64,000 nucleotides of DNA, from the NCBI GenBank assembly GCA_965197375.1, contig CBDAMZ010000007.1:235863-299862 (forward strand), read 5' to 3'. Origin of the DNA: CBDAMZ01 sp965197375. GTDB lineage: Bacteria; Acidobacteriota; Vicinamibacteria; Vicinamibacterales; UBA8438. The translations under genes and the position numbers were made by a program. Below, one piece after another: positions 55,004 through 64,000 of this stretch (positions within the stretch are counted from its first letter, which is position 1; every line of letters starts with the position of its first letter). The notes under the pieces were generated by a model that did not search any database, was not told where the DNA came from, and saw only the letters and a list, made by a program, of their open reading frames with translations.

Positions 55004-55795
55004 ATGGTTATCCTCGCGCTTGATACCAGCTCACGTGAAGGCAGTGTGGCGTTGGCCCGCGGCGGCACGGTGGTGGCGTCTGCTGGTGGAGATCCGTCCC
55101 GTACTCACGGGGAGCGCTTGCCAAGCGACATCCTGCAATTGCTCGAAGCTCATGATGTGGCACTTTCCGAGATCGAACTGTACGCGGTCTCAGCCGGCCC
55201 TGGCTCGTTTACAGGCCTGAGGGTCGGTATCGCAACGATTCAGGCGCTGGCATTAGTACATCAGCGCTCCATTATGGCCATCTCGACTCTCGACGCTGTG
55301 GCCAACGCGGCACTGGAGCCGGAGGTTGCCGGATCGTCCACACCAGATCTGGTGGTAGCCTGGTTGGACGGTCAACGCCGTGACGTTTTCGCAGCGTTGT
55401 ATGAATGGATCCAGCCGACATCTGGGCTGACGGGGAAGAGTGACAGAACGTCGCGCGCGGCGGTGCGGCCTGTTGCGGGGCCGGTCGTTGGCGAGGCCAC
55501 CCGCGTGCTTGATGCGTGGGAGGATCAGATGTGCGGGCGTGCGGTTGGCTTTGTCGGCAACGCGGTAGTATCTACACGAACGCTATTGAAGCTTCGGTTT
55601 GGTGATGCGTCCTGTCTGATGGACTCGGTCCCACCGTTGGCCCCGATTATCGCGCGCTTGGCGGGCAAACGTGCCCAGCGTGGCGGAGCTGTTGCACCAC
55701 ACGCGGTTCGGCCGGTCTATGTGCGGCGGCCAGACGCCGAGTTAGCCCGCGAGCAAAGGCGCGGTGTCGGTGCAAACAATGAGTTGGCTAAGTGA
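55004..55795 (+). CDS. tsaB: tRNA threonylcarbamoyladenosine biosynthesis protein TsaB
   Basis: A 263-residue YeaZ-type ASKHA protein, partner of TsaD for t6A37 formation in tRNA. LALDTSSREGSVAL, DILQLLEAHDVALSEIELYAVSAGPGSFTGLRVGIATIQALA are the signature. The C-terminus ends in the common VRPVYVRRPDAELAREQRR. It is divergent from mutS; the 63-bp gap contains TACACT near 54959, a possible -10. rimI and tsaE are not adjacent. Confidence 0.94.
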   Translation: MVILALDTSSREGSVALARGGTVVASAGGDPSRTHGERLPSDILQLLEAHDVALSEIELYAVSAGPGSFTGLRVGIATIQALALVHQRSIMAISTLDAVANAALEPEVAGSSTPDLVVAWLDGQRRDVFAALYEWIQPTSGLTGKSDRTSRAAVRPVAGPVVGEATRVLDAWEDQMCGRAVGFVGNAVVSTRTLLKLRFGDASCLMDSVPPLAPIIARLAGKRAQRGGAVAPHAVRPVYVRRPDAELAREQRRGVGANNELAK

Positions 55796-56004
55796 TTCCG
55801 TTTGTAATTGCGGTGGCACGTGGCCGCCGATGTGTTTAGTTAAGGGCTGCGCTAGATCTTGAACCATCGGGTCGAACACTCTTGGTGTTTTTCAGTTTCG
55901 AGTCGGCGAATCGGTTGCTTGAATGCCCCTAGGGCGTGTGATACCGTGCAGTGCCGGCTGGGTCGTTCCGCACACGCCGACAGAACCTAATCAGAGGAGG
56001 TGGG

Positions 56005-56280
56005 ATGTCGGGTTCGCTGCATCTCTGGGAGAGGTTGTTACAGACCGACGAGGGGCTTCGTCAACTTGCTGAGCGACATCATGACTTAGATGCACGACTC
56101 ACCGAGCTACTCCGTCATCATCACCCATCCGGCTCTGAAGAAATCGAAAAAGCGACGCTTAAGAAGCGTAAGCTACGGCTAAAAGATCAGATGGAAGATA
56201 TCCTACGCCGACGCCGTACCCTGGCTGCTGGGCCTGGTGCCAATTTAGAAAGATCTGATCTCAAAAATAACACTAACTAG
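56005..56280 (+). CDS. DUF465/YdcH family protein
   Basis: A 91-residue mostly helical protein: RLAERHHDLDARLTELL-like segment (LRQLAERHHDLDARLTELLRHHHP) followed by IEKATLKKRKLRLKDQMEDIL, the DUF465 helical hairpin. Function unknown. ATG 56005 is preceded by GAGGAGG. The 209 bp upstream contain no gene; TTGCTT-18-TGATAC (55916-55945) is a weak promoter candidate. Confidence 0.82.
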   Translation: MSGSLHLWERLLQTDEGLRQLAERHHDLDARLTELLRHHHPSGSEEIEKATLKKRKLRLKDQMEDILRRRRTLAAGPGANLERSDLKNNTN

Positions 56281-56325
56281 CATAAACGACCCCGCCGCCT
56301 CCGCCGCGCTTCGCGGCTACTCTCG

Positions 56326-56979
56326 ATGAGACTCGATCGAGCCGGTGTCCCCTTTATCGCTGGTGCACTCCTGCCCGCTGTTGCCCTGGTGGCGCTCGGC
56401 TGGCCGTGGGGGACTGTGCCGTTTGCGGCGCTAGCCAGTTTCTTCGGGTTCTTCTTTCGGGATCCGGAGCGGGACCCTCCACGGGATGCTAACGCCGTAG
56501 TCGCCCCAGCCGACGGACGCGTTCTCTTTATCGGCCCTGGGGATCCGATGGTGGCACCGGCGGGGCGGTGGCAGCAGATCAGTATTTTCCTGTCCCCACT
56601 AGACGTTCACGTCAATCGGATACCCGTCAGCGGTCGGGTGACAAATGTTAGCTATCGTGCTGGGCGGTTTTTACCGGCGTATCATCCGGAGGCCAGCACA
56701 GACAACGAACGAAGTGAGATCTGGATCGATCACGGCGGTCAAACCGTCGTATGTCGCCAGGTGGTCGGCGTGCTGGCGAGGCGCGTCGTTTGCCGTCTTC
56801 GCCCAGGGATGGACGTCAGTTTGGGACAGCGATTCGGTATCATGAAGTTTGGCTCGCGAGCGGATGTGTTTCTACCACCGTCGGCCGCCGTGCACGTGGC
56901 ACGGGGTGACGCCGTCAGGGCCGGGGAGACGATTCTCGCGGAGTTGTCGATGGACGGGACGAGAGGACCAAGGTGCTAG
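56326..56979 (+). CDS. psd: Phosphatidylserine decarboxylase
   Basis: Makes phosphatidylethanolamine. The 217-residue protein is of the short (archaeal/actinobacterial-like) type: FFGFFFRDPERDPP, VVAPADGRVLFIG, IFLSPLDVHVNRIPVSG, and the Gly-Ser self-cleavage site in GIMKFGSRADVFLPP that forms the pyruvoyl group. N-terminal hydrophobic residues (about 10-40) anchor it in the membrane. It overlaps pssA by seven bases, so both enzymes of PE synthesis are coupled. Confidence 0.95.
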   Translation: MRLDRAGVPFIAGALLPAVALVALGWPWGTVPFAALASFFGFFFRDPERDPPRDANAVVAPADGRVLFIGPGDPMVAPAGRWQQISIFLSPLDVHVNRIPVSGRVTNVSYRAGRFLPAYHPEASTDNERSEIWIDHGGQTVVCRQVVGVLARRVVCRLRPGMDVSLGQRFGIMKFGSRADVFLPPSAAVHVARGDAVRAGETILAELSMDGTRGPRC

Positions 56980-57737
56980 CTGTTTTTCGGCGGCCAGTTC
57001 GACACCCCCGCCGGTTCCGGCGAGGCGTGTATCTTCTCCCGAGTATGTTTACGGTCGCGAACATGTTCTGCGGCTGGACATGTGTTGGCTATGCCATGCG
57101 CGGCGAGTATGGCACTGCGGCTCCGTTTGTTGCGTTCGCTATGATCCTAGATCTACTCGATGGACGTATCGCGCGGTTTGTCGGGTCCACGAGCGATTTC
57201 GGCGTGGAATTTGATTCCTTGGCCGATGTTATTTCCTTTGGCGTCGCGCCAGCCATCTTGGTGTTCGCCTGGGGCTTGGAACCGCTCGGACGCCTGGGCT
57301 GGGCGGTTGCGTTTTTGTATGTGACGGCAACTGCCATGCGCCTGGCGCGGTTCAACGTTCAAGGGAAGGATGGTGACAGGCGGTATTTCGTTGGTCTATC
57401 CAGCCCGGCAGCAGCGGGTGTACCTGCCGCAACCGTCTTCGCCTACCCGGCTGGGTTCGAAAGCGCACAAGAGGCGATCCTCGGGCTGCTCGTCCTTGTC
57501 GTGCCTGCCGCGTTGATGGTCGGCCGTATGCGATTTCAGAGCTTCAAGGATCTCAATTTCGGTCGGCGCCACTCCTACCTGACGTTGCTCGCCATTGCTA
57601 GCGTGATCGCTGCTATCGCGGTCCAGCCGCAAGCAGTACTGTTTGCGATGGCGTACACCTACCTATTGTCTGGCCCGGTAGGCCTAGTTCTCGGCCGGTT
57701 ACGTCGGCGGTCCGGCTTGACCGCCCTTAAAACCTGA
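56973..57737 (+). CDS. pssA: CDP-diacylglycerol-serine O-phosphatidyltransferase
   Basis: A 254-residue integral membrane CDP-alcohol phosphotransferase. The catalytic signature reads DLLDGRIARFVGSTSDFGVEFDSLADVISF (D-x2-D-G-x2-A-R-x8-G-x3-D-x3-D). About seven hydrophobic helices follow. The start is GTG 56973 inside psd; a short basic N-terminus precedes LPSMFTVANMFCG. Convergent with the kinase gene. Confidence 0.95.
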   Translation: MLAVFRRPVRHPRRFRRGVYLLPSMFTVANMFCGWTCVGYAMRGEYGTAAPFVAFAMILDLLDGRIARFVGSTSDFGVEFDSLADVISFGVAPAILVFAWGLEPLGRLGWAVAFLYVTATAMRLARFNVQGKDGDRRYFVGLSSPAAAGVPAATVFAYPAGFESAQEAILGLLVLVVPAALMVGRMRFQSFKDLNFGRRHSYLTLLAIASVIAAIAVQPQAVLFAMAYTYLLSGPVGLVLGRLRRRSGLTALKT

Positions 57738-57812
57738 GCCAGGACGCGGGTGACCCGCTCAGTTTCGTGATCCCGTTAGTGGTGGTGACGCACGGGTCGT
57801 CGCGCCAGACTC

Positions 57813-60800
57813 TCAACTGGTTAGCGGAAAGGTTAGCGCGACGATGGTGCCGTGTCCCCTCTTACTCTCAACCGTGATGGTGCCGTTGTTTAGCTCAATG
57901 TTGCGCTTAGCGATCGCCATACCCAGACCCGTACCGGCAGCTCTCGTTGAAAAGTAGGGTTCAAAGATCCGCGCGCGGGTCGCCTCGTCAAGGCCGACAC
58001 CAGTGTCGCGCACGTCGAGCTGCACGAACGTCTCGGTTTGCCGCGCACAGAGCTCGAGCGAGCCAGTATCTGGCATCGCATGCAAGGCGTTCTCGACGAT
58101 GTTCGTCAGCGCGCGCGCCACCAGGTTCTGATCCAGATTCAGGCGTGGCAGCGAGTCTGGGATATTAATGATGATCCGGACGCGACCTTCCAGGCCGACG
58201 AGGTACGGCTTGAGCACGCCTGCGACGAGCTCATCGAGTAACGTTGGCTCGGTCTGTACTCGTGGGGAGGACGCGTAGCTAGAGAACTCGGCAGAGATTT
58301 GGCGGAGAATCCGCACTTGCTTAAGGATTGATTCGACGCAGCTTTGCAATACGGGGGTTAGTGGCTCACCATGGTCGGCGTGGACCCGCAAGAGATGCTC
58401 GGCCGATAGTTGGACCGGCGTCAACGGATTCTTGATCTCGTGCGCTACCTGGCGTGCCATCTCGGCCCACGCCTCGAGGCGATGGGTACGCTCGAGCTGA
58501 CGCCGCTGGTCTTTAAGGTCCTCAGCCATGCGGTTGAAGGCGGACACTAGGCGCTCAAGCTCATCGGATGAACGCGCGGCGACCTGTGCATCAAAATCAC
58601 CACGTGCGATTCGTTTTGTCGCTAACGTGAGGCGTTTGACCGGGTCCGCGATTCGCTCAGCCATATAGAATCCGCCCCCGGCGCCTAGCAAGATGAACAA
58701 TGTCACCACGAGTAGGATGCTGCGGTCGAGGTCGTCAATCTGACGCTCGATTTCTTGTTGGCGTGAGGCGAGTGGCATCGTGAGGATGGCACCTTGACCA
58801 GCGGCCCGGATTGGTGTTGCGGCGACAAGGTAACTCAGCGAGCCGATGGCGTCATCGGCCACGAAGCTGGGTAGCTGCTCGAGGGCGATGGCGTTATAGA
58901 CGGCGGCCGGTGTGCGTGTTGGGAGGAGACCCGAGGTAAACAGGTCGCGCTCGCTCGTGGCGACCAGCTGCGAGCCCTCAAAGATGTTGACGTGTTGATC
59001 GATGAGCTGGCTAATTCTAAGCAGGAGGTCATCATTAATGCCCGCAGCCGGATTGATGCCAGCGACCGGTTCCTCAGCAGCCTGCTGAAGCCGAAACGAC
59101 TCCTCGATGACCCGCTGGGCGACGGCCGCGGTTCGGGCCGCACCTGCCTCGACCTCTGTTCTGAGCTGCGCCGTAAAGTAGTTACGGATGACGAGCGCGA
59201 GCGCAAGAACTGGAATTACTGCACCGGCGACGAACGCGAGGAACAGACGTCGGTAGAAACTGGTCCGGATCTCTCGAAGCAACGCGCGTCCGAAACGGTG
59301 CCGGTTAGGAGTGATCGGTAGACCGAATGCTAGAGTACCGAGTGAAATCAGAAAGACGAGCCCGACCAACGCTGTGGTCTCGGCTAGACGTACTAAGTGG
59401 TCGAACGCGGTGGAGACCGGATAGCCGAGAGCATAGATTCCAGCACGGTTGTTTAGGAAATAGACCTCATAGTCACGGTCACTCATCGAACGGATCGTCC
59501 AAAATGGTTCTCGTGAGAGATAAATCCGATCGAACAGGGCATCGTCGATGGGCCAGGCTCGTTGCCCGGACGAAAAAATTTGGCTAAGGCCCCACCCGTA
59601 GATTACAAGCTCGACGTTCTGTCCTGCGTGGCCCTCCTGGGGCGGGATAGGTGTCGGGCGCAAGAACTCGAAATAGGGGCTTTGAGATGAGATAAACGAG
59701 AGCGCCTGATAGTCGAGGGCGACATGGACGACCAGCACGCCCAAGATGCCCGGTTGAACTATGTCGGACGTGTGTTGTACCGAAGGTGCGCAGAGGGCTC
59801 GTTCGGCGTGTAGGATATTGCGCTCCTGGGAGCCGAACCGAGCGGCCTCGCCAAAAATATCCCAGTCGCAACCCGTACCCTGCCACCGTTGCGCGGTTGT
59901 CGAGTACTCGGGCAAGTTAAGAGCGAAGCGGCTGACGAGCGCCCCGTCAGGCCGGTAGAACTCGAGGGCGGACGTCAGGCGGCGGCGAGCAAGTTCGGTC
60001 TGCCGCCAGATGAGGAAGGCGCGGTCGGTGTCAGGGCGCCCAGCCACTGGTGGCGAGGGGCCTGCGGTCAGGTGTGTGAGCTCGGCAAAATCGTCGATCT
60101 CACCGAGCGCTTGTGTCAGGTTGTCCAGGAGTTCTGCTGGAAGGCCTACTGCTTGCTGCCCGTACTGGCTCTCTACAAAGCGGCGTTTGGATTGGAGGCC
60201 GCCGTGGACCAATGATGGGTAGACTAGGAGTGCTGGCAGTAGGAAGGCCGCAAAGATAGCGACCATCCGTCCCGCTTGAGACGCATGGCGAAACCAAGGG
60301 CGCGCGCGGCGTACCGCTAGCGCGGCGGCTACCGAGCCACCGAGAAGCACCAAATATGGCGTGGGCGCGACGTTTGGGGCGAAGGCTATGACGATTCCTG
60401 GCGCCGACCACGCCACGACCGTTGATGGGATGGTGCGCGGATGATCGCGCCAGCGAACCTGTGCTGCCAGGAGGACTGTCACACCGGTCCACATCGCCGT
60501 GCCCGCAAGAGCGAGCAGGGCGATGAGTAGACCAAGGCGAGCGGAGTCCCAAGGGTGAATGGATGTGTGCAGAACGTCGACCGACGCTCCCTCAACGATG
60601 TCGGCCAACACCAGGTGGAACGCAACTAGGATGATGGCAAGCGCGGCGCCTGCGCCGAGGCGAACAAGGACGAAGCTGGTTGTGCCTGGTAGGTCAACCG
60701 GCCACCGGCGGTGACGCCATGCAAGTCGTGCAAGCTGGACAAGACGTGAGAGGGTCAACGTTACGCCTGCCATTAGTGTGGCCAGGACGAGGAGATCGGC

Positions 60801-61790
60801 TGGTGAACGCAAAACAGTTGGGACACGCACCGAGGTATACGCCGTGACGGAGAAGAGCGCCCATCGCCCTGGAGTGGGTGTGCTAGCAGCCCAGAGCAGT
60901 CCGCTTGCTAGCAGTACTGCCGACATGGCCACTGCAGTCGATTCGAACACTTGGCGCTGATTCGCACGGTGGGGCACGCGGGCGAGCTCCGGTAGGGCGG
61001 CCAGTAGTAGTACTAGCGCCACGAAAGCCAGCGTGGTGTTCAAGACCGCACGCCGCCAGGCGATACGTGTGTATCTGAGATCCGTCACCGAGACTTGGGC
61101 TTCGAGGAGCATTTGGCCCGTCGGCGCTCGCAGAAGGAAAGTGAGCGGTTCAGGTAGGGCTCCGCCGCCTTCGTAAATAGGCCGAAGGGTCACCGGTGCG
61201 ATCGGCGACCCCGGGTGAAACGTGTCAGTTGTGTCGGCTGCTAGTCCAGGCGTTGGGGAGAGCAACCATTCACCAGCCACTGATCCAAGGTGCTGACCAC
61301 TAGACGGCGATTCCTCGGATATATGCTTGGCGACCACCGGCTCGATGTACACAAGACGCAAACCGAGCGGTCCTGGCGCTACGAAAAAGGTACGCTCTGC
61401 CAAGATGCGCTCACGTGGGATTTCGGAGGGCCGGCCTGCCCAGGCTTTGGCGGTCGCGTCGACGTCGTACACAGTGATCGCGAGGTCATTCTCCAGGCGG
61501 CTTGCGACTACCGGACGGGTGACGTCGAAGAGTTCCCGCAGCGTGTTCCGGTTGCCACTTATTGCTGCACTGACTTCGGGGTGTGCCGCCAGTGTCTGGG
61601 TGGTTTCTTTGAGCGAGGCGGCTCTTTCGGTGAACACATCCTGGACGTGCCGTTCCACCTTTCGGAATGCTGAGTCGCTGGAGGAGCCGATCCACCAGAG
61701 CTCGGACAGCCACCCGATGCCGACGATTAGTGCCGCGCCGAAACTCGCAATAACGGCCGCACGGTACCAGTTTTGGAGGGCGGTGGTCAT
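57813..61790 (-). CDS. Large multi-pass sensor histidine kinase (NtrY-like core)
   Basis: A 1325-residue protein. TM near 10-33, then about 210 residues outside; a cluster of around seven membrane helices (about 255-530); a second soluble region (about 535-810); more TMs near 815-885; a third soluble region; a final TM near 1015-1040. The HAMP linker is ADPVKRLTLATKRIARGDFDAQV. The HisKA domain has the His in MARQVAHEIKNPLTPVQLS; HATPase has NIVENALHAM, VRDTGVGLDEATRARIFEPYFST and GTGLGMAIAKR. No PAS domain and no adjacent response regulator were seen. The N-terminal 1000 residues are not recognised. Confidence 0.88.
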   Translation of the reverse strand: MTTALQNWYRAAVIASFGAALIVGIGWLSELWWIGSSSDSAFRKVERHVQDVFTERAASLKETTQTLAAHPEVSAAISGNRNTLRELFDVTRPVVASRLENDLAITVYDVDATAKAWAGRPSEIPRERILAERTFFVAPGPLGLRLVYIEPVVAKHISEESPSSGQHLGSVAGEWLLSPTPGLAADTTDTFHPGSPIAPVTLRPIYEGGGALPEPLTFLLRAPTGQMLLEAQVSVTDLRYTRIAWRRAVLNTTLAFVALVLLLAALPELARVPHRANQRQVFESTAVAMSAVLLASGLLWAASTPTPGRWALFSVTAYTSVRVPTVLRSPADLLVLATLMAGVTLTLSRLVQLARLAWRHRRWPVDLPGTTSFVLVRLGAGAALAIILVAFHLVLADIVEGASVDVLHTSIHPWDSARLGLLIALLALAGTAMWTGVTVLLAAQVRWRDHPRTIPSTVVAWSAPGIVIAFAPNVAPTPYLVLLGGSVAAALAVRRARPWFRHASQAGRMVAIFAAFLLPALLVYPSLVHGGLQSKRRFVESQYGQQAVGLPAELLDNLTQALGEIDDFAELTHLTAGPSPPVAGRPDTDRAFLIWRQTELARRRLTSALEFYRPDGALVSRFALNLPEYSTTAQRWQGTGCDWDIFGEAARFGSQERNILHAERALCAPSVQHTSDIVQPGILGVLVVHVALDYQALSFISSQSPYFEFLRPTPIPPQEGHAGQNVELVIYGWGLSQIFSSGQRAWPIDDALFDRIYLSREPFWTIRSMSDRDYEVYFLNNRAGIYALGYPVSTAFDHLVRLAETTALVGLVFLISLGTLAFGLPITPNRHRFGRALLREIRTSFYRRLFLAFVAGAVIPVLALALVIRNYFTAQLRTEVEAGAARTAAVAQRVIEESFRLQQAAEEPVAGINPAAGINDDLLLRISQLIDQHVNIFEGSQLVATSERDLFTSGLLPTRTPAAVYNAIALEQLPSFVADDAIGSLSYLVAATPIRAAGQGAILTMPLASRQQEIERQIDDLDRSILLVVTLFILLGAGGGFYMAERIADPVKRLTLATKRIARGDFDAQVAARSSDELERLVSAFNRMAEDLKDQRRQLERTHRLEAWAEMARQVAHEIKNPLTPVQLSAEHLLRVHADHGEPLTPVLQSCVESILKQVRILRQISAEFSSYASSPRVQTEPTLLDELVAGVLKPYLVGLEGRVRIIINIPDSLPRLNLDQNLVARALTNIVENALHAMPDTGSLELCARQTETFVQLDVRDTGVGLDEATRARIFEPYFSTRAAGTGLGMAIAKRNIELNNGTITVESKRGHGTIVALTFPLTS

Positions 61791-61896
61791 GACGGTTGCT
61801 TCAAGCGATTGGAAACAAGGTACTCGTTTGGGGACCCTCGTCCTGATCGCTGCTTCCTAACGGGGGCGCGTTGAGTGTTTTGGATGACGACGATGG

Positions 61897-63096
61897 TCAT
61901 CGCTTCAGTATTATCGGCACAAGCGGCAACACATCGGGGAGCGTTAGGCGCTCGGGTCGTGGAAGTAGCGGCGCTGGAGGAAAGGTGAGTTTAAACTGCC
62001 GAGGGCCGGTTCCTGCGGACAGCCCAACGAGCCGTCCATCTCCAGTAAGCACGACGACCCTGGTCCCCGTGACCGGCAGATTCGGTACGATGTGTGGAGG
62101 CGCGGCAAGTTCACCTGGAGCCAGAAAGCTGCCGGCATTCTGCCCGGTCACCGCGTCAAAGAGTAGCAGTTCTGGCGACACTCCGGCGACAAGCCACAGG
62201 TGTGCGACCTTTACAGGGCCCGCGATAGGGCGCCCCTTTAGGGGGCGGCGCCATTGCTGCGCGCCGTTATCACGATCAAGTGCCCGAAAGAGGTTGTCGA
62301 GCGAGAGAAAGTAGACTCGATTTTCATCGACGCTCGCCCGGCCCACGATGTCTCCACCAGTGCGCCAGCGCCAGGTGATTTCGCCGTGCTGACGTGACAG
62401 GCAGTAGAAGTAATTATCAGTTGATCCGACAAAGAGGGCGTCGAGGGGTAGTATTTCCTGAGGACTCCCATCTAATCGCCGTTCCCATAGCAGTTCACCG
62501 GTTCGGAGATCCAGCACAGTAATACGACCATCTGCAATCGGCACGAAAAGCTGGTTTCCAGCAATTGAGGGTCTGACGTGGAGCGGTCCGTTGAGTTGAC
62601 GCCGCCACAGCTCGTGACCATCGAGACCGCGGAGAGTCACGAGCTCTCCGTTGGTTAACGGGACGACGAGCCACCCGCTTGTCAATGCAAACGGGGCTGA
62701 CACGGTTGCGCCGACGTCGGCAGTCCACAGCCGCTGTGCGTCTGCGGCGCGTAGGCCAACCACCTTGCGGTCCTGGGCTACAATGAGGACGCCTTGGCTG
62801 GCCACGGGGGCGTGCTCGGTCGGTTGCCCGATGGACCAGTGCACATCACCGGTATCGAGCGCAATCGCGACCAGTGTGTTGTCACGCAGGGGAACGTAGA
62901 CATGCGTTTCATCGTAGGCTGGCACGTTGCTGGGAGCGTCCGCCAAGTGGGTCGTCCATCCAATACTGAGGGGAAAGAGAGGTGATGAACCACGGTTGGT
63001 GTCGTCGACCGTGTTAACGGCAATGGAGGAAAGACAGCCGATCAGCGCGACAGCGATCGGCCAGGCCGTCTGACGACACCTGCGCTTCACAGCCAC
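61897..63096 (-). CDS. BamB-like PQQ-type beta-propeller lipoprotein
   Basis: About 399 residues. The start GTG 63096 gives a basic n-region and a signal peptide with lipobox ALIGC (Leu-Ile-Gly-Cys). The mature part consists of repeats of the PQQ-propeller type, such as LVAIALDTGDVHWSIG, VVGLRAADAQRLWTADVG, LVTLRGLDGHELWRRQL, ITVLDLRTGELLWERRL and FRALDRDNGAQQWRRPL. It is probably a BamB analogue in outer-membrane protein assembly, or another outer-membrane lipoprotein. The frame is open to 63192, but this would add 32 non-signal residues. Divergent from guaA. Confidence 0.8.
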   Translation of the reverse strand: MAVKRRCRQTAWPIAVALIGCLSSIAVNTVDDTNRGSSPLFPLSIGWTTHLADAPSNVPAYDETHVYVPLRDNTLVAIALDTGDVHWSIGQPTEHAPVASQGVLIVAQDRKVVGLRAADAQRLWTADVGATVSAPFALTSGWLVVPLTNGELVTLRGLDGHELWRRQLNGPLHVRPSIAGNQLFVPIADGRITVLDLRTGELLWERRLDGSPQEILPLDALFVGSTDNYFYCLSRQHGEITWRWRTGGDIVGRASVDENRVYFLSLDNLFRALDRDNGAQQWRRPLKGRPIAGPVKVAHLWLVAGVSPELLLFDAVTGQNAGSFLAPGELAAPPHIVPNLPVTGTRVVVLTGDGRLVGLSAGTGPRQFKLTFPPAPLLPRPERLTLPDVLPLVPIILKR

Positions 63097-63137
63097 GGAA
63101 CCACAGGATGTTGTGGTGTGATGGACGCCCACAGCGT

Positions 63138-63143
63138 TATAAT
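63138..63143 (+). promoter_or_regulatory. -10 hexamer upstream of guaA
   Basis: A perfect TATAAT. The best -35-like sequence, TTGTGG at 63111, is 21 bp away, too far for a normal spacer. The expected start near 63150 gives a leader of about 60 nt before GTG 63209. Confidence 0.45.
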
Positions 63144-63208
63144 AGCGGTAATTGATCGGGGTGTTCCTACTATCTGATCCCGCCATCCTCAATCGGACCC
63201 AGGCGCGT

Positions 63209-64000
63209 GTGACCCATCAGACGATCCTCGTCCTCGATTTCGGTTCGCAGTACACACAGCTGATTGCGAGAAGGCTTCGCGAGCTCTCGATCTACGCGGA
63301 GATTCTTCCGTTCGACACGCCAGTCGAACGCATCCGAGAACGAGGTGCGTCCGGCGTGATCCTTTCCGGCGGACCGGCAAGTCTGTCGAAACGTGGCGCG
63401 CCGCGCGGTGACCTGAGGGTGTTTAACTGCGGGGTTCCGGTGCTTGCCATTTGCTACGGCATGCAGGCGATGACCGATGCGCTGGGTGGACGAGTCACCC
63501 GGGCGCCCGAGCGGGAGTACGGTCACGCTATAGTCACCGTGCAATCTGAGGGCCGGTTATTCTGCTCGTTACCGGCCGAACTGAGGGTCTGGGCGAGCCA
63601 CGGGGACTCTGTTACCAGCGCACCACCCGGCTTTTCGGTTGTGGCGACCAGTGCGAACGCGCCGGTGGCCGCTATGGAGAGCCCAGAGCGTGGGCTTTAC
63701 GCACTGCTCTTTCATCCGGAGGTGGCTCATACGGAGCATGGCATCACGATCCTTCGGAATTTCGCTTACGGGGTGTGCGGTTGCGATGGCGACTGGACCA
63801 TGGCTTCTTTCGTCGATGAGGCAACCGAGCGGATTCGGTCACAGGTCGGTACCAGTGGGCGGGTGGTCTGCGGATTAAGTGGTGGCGTCGATTCGGTCGT
63901 GGCGGCCCTGTTAGTGCACCGCGCGGTTGGTGACCGTCTCACCTGCATTTTTGTCGACAACGGTGTCCTTCGTCTCAATGAAGCCGCGCAAGTTCGCGAT
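63209..64000 (+). CDS. guaA: GMP synthase, N-terminal part (cut by window end)
   Basis: 264 residues of the glutamine-hydrolysing GMP synthase. The amidotransferase domain has LVLDFGSQYTQLIARRLREL, ILSGGPASLS, the nucleophile loop LAICYGMQAM and FHPEVAHTEHG. The ATP-pyrophosphatase domain begins with VVCGLSGGVDSVVAALL (PP-loop SGGVDS). The start is GTG 63209, where family similarity begins; GTG 63161 or TTG 63152 are in-frame alternatives. The rest of the gene is outside the window. Confidence 0.95.
   Translation, partial: MTHQTILVLDFGSQYTQLIARRLRELSIYAEILPFDTPVERIRERGASGVILSGGPASLSKRGAPRGDLRVFNCGVPVLAICYGMQAMTDALGGRVTRAPEREYGHAIVTVQSEGRLFCSLPAELRVWASHGDSVTSAPPGFSVVATSANAPVAAMESPERGLYALLFHPEVAHTEHGITILRNFAYGVCGCDGDWTMASFVDEATERIRSQVGTSGRVVCGLSGGVDSVVAALLVHRAVGDRLTCIFVDNGVLRLNEAAQVRD

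Overview
This 64 kb window comes from a GC-rich Gram-negative bacterial chromosome. The gene set (an aromatic supraoperon, a LexA/RecG/RsmD/CoaD core, an HspR-DnaJ-ClpB heat-shock operon, a BamB-like lipoprotein and a Tat-exported glycosidase-like protein) and the protein character suggest Acidobacteriota, perhaps Vicinamibacteria. That assignment is inference; there is no rRNA here to confirm it.

Layout. Positions 1-9650 (+) hold an aromatic amino-acid supraoperon in the order aroE(3' end)-trpE-trpG-[246 bp spacer]-trpD-trpC-trpF-trpB-trpA-chorismate mutase-DAHP synthase-tyrA, mostly with overlapping stops and starts, followed by a stand-alone JAMM metalloprotease. Positions 10.2-20.2 kb carry pepA and a mostly leftward block: AmiC-type amidase, ftsK, rsmA, a small zincin, nth, a DUF3467 protein and lexA. 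Positions 20.3-27 kb run rightward with recG, an IS3-family insertion (perfect 27-bp terminal repeats), rsmD, coaD and an aminotransferase. Positions 27-29.6 kb contain a frameshifted glcD and a badly damaged radical-SAM gene. Then come rho, a CDGSH protein, and leftward hspR-dnaJ-clpB with a HAIR-like operator over its promoter. A sodium/neurotransmitter symporter pseudogene is split by a second IS3-family element. The 38.5-44.2 kb part has a bacilliredoxin, hemH, a hydroxypyruvate-isomerase-like gene with an internal amber codon, surE, tRNA-Pro, a decayed lipoprotein, acylphosphatase and apt. From 44.3 to 48 kb there are a tRNA-Arg 5'-half remnant, a TPR protein, a Sel1 remnant, intact tRNA-Arg(CCT) and a GH99-like protein. 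From 48.9 to 52.2 kb is a polyamine cluster: aguB and aguA, both frameshifted, next to an intact deoxyhypusine-synthase-like gene. The rest holds mutS, tsaB, psd-pssA, a 1325-residue multi-pass histidine kinase, a BamB-like lipoprotein and the start of guaA.

Main themes. (1) Housekeeping genes are intact while about ten accessory genes carry frameshifts, nonsense codons, deletions or IS insertions, which looks like selective erosion, although single-base assembly errors at homopolymers must be excluded. (2) Several starts have a -10 or extended -10 hexamer only 6-13 nt upstream, which suggests leaderless or near-leaderless mRNAs. (3) No convincing wholly new system was found; the most distinctive items are the HspR operator variant, the combined loss of aguA and aguB beside an intact DHS-like enzyme, the unusual kinase and the orphan JAMM protease in the aromatic cluster.
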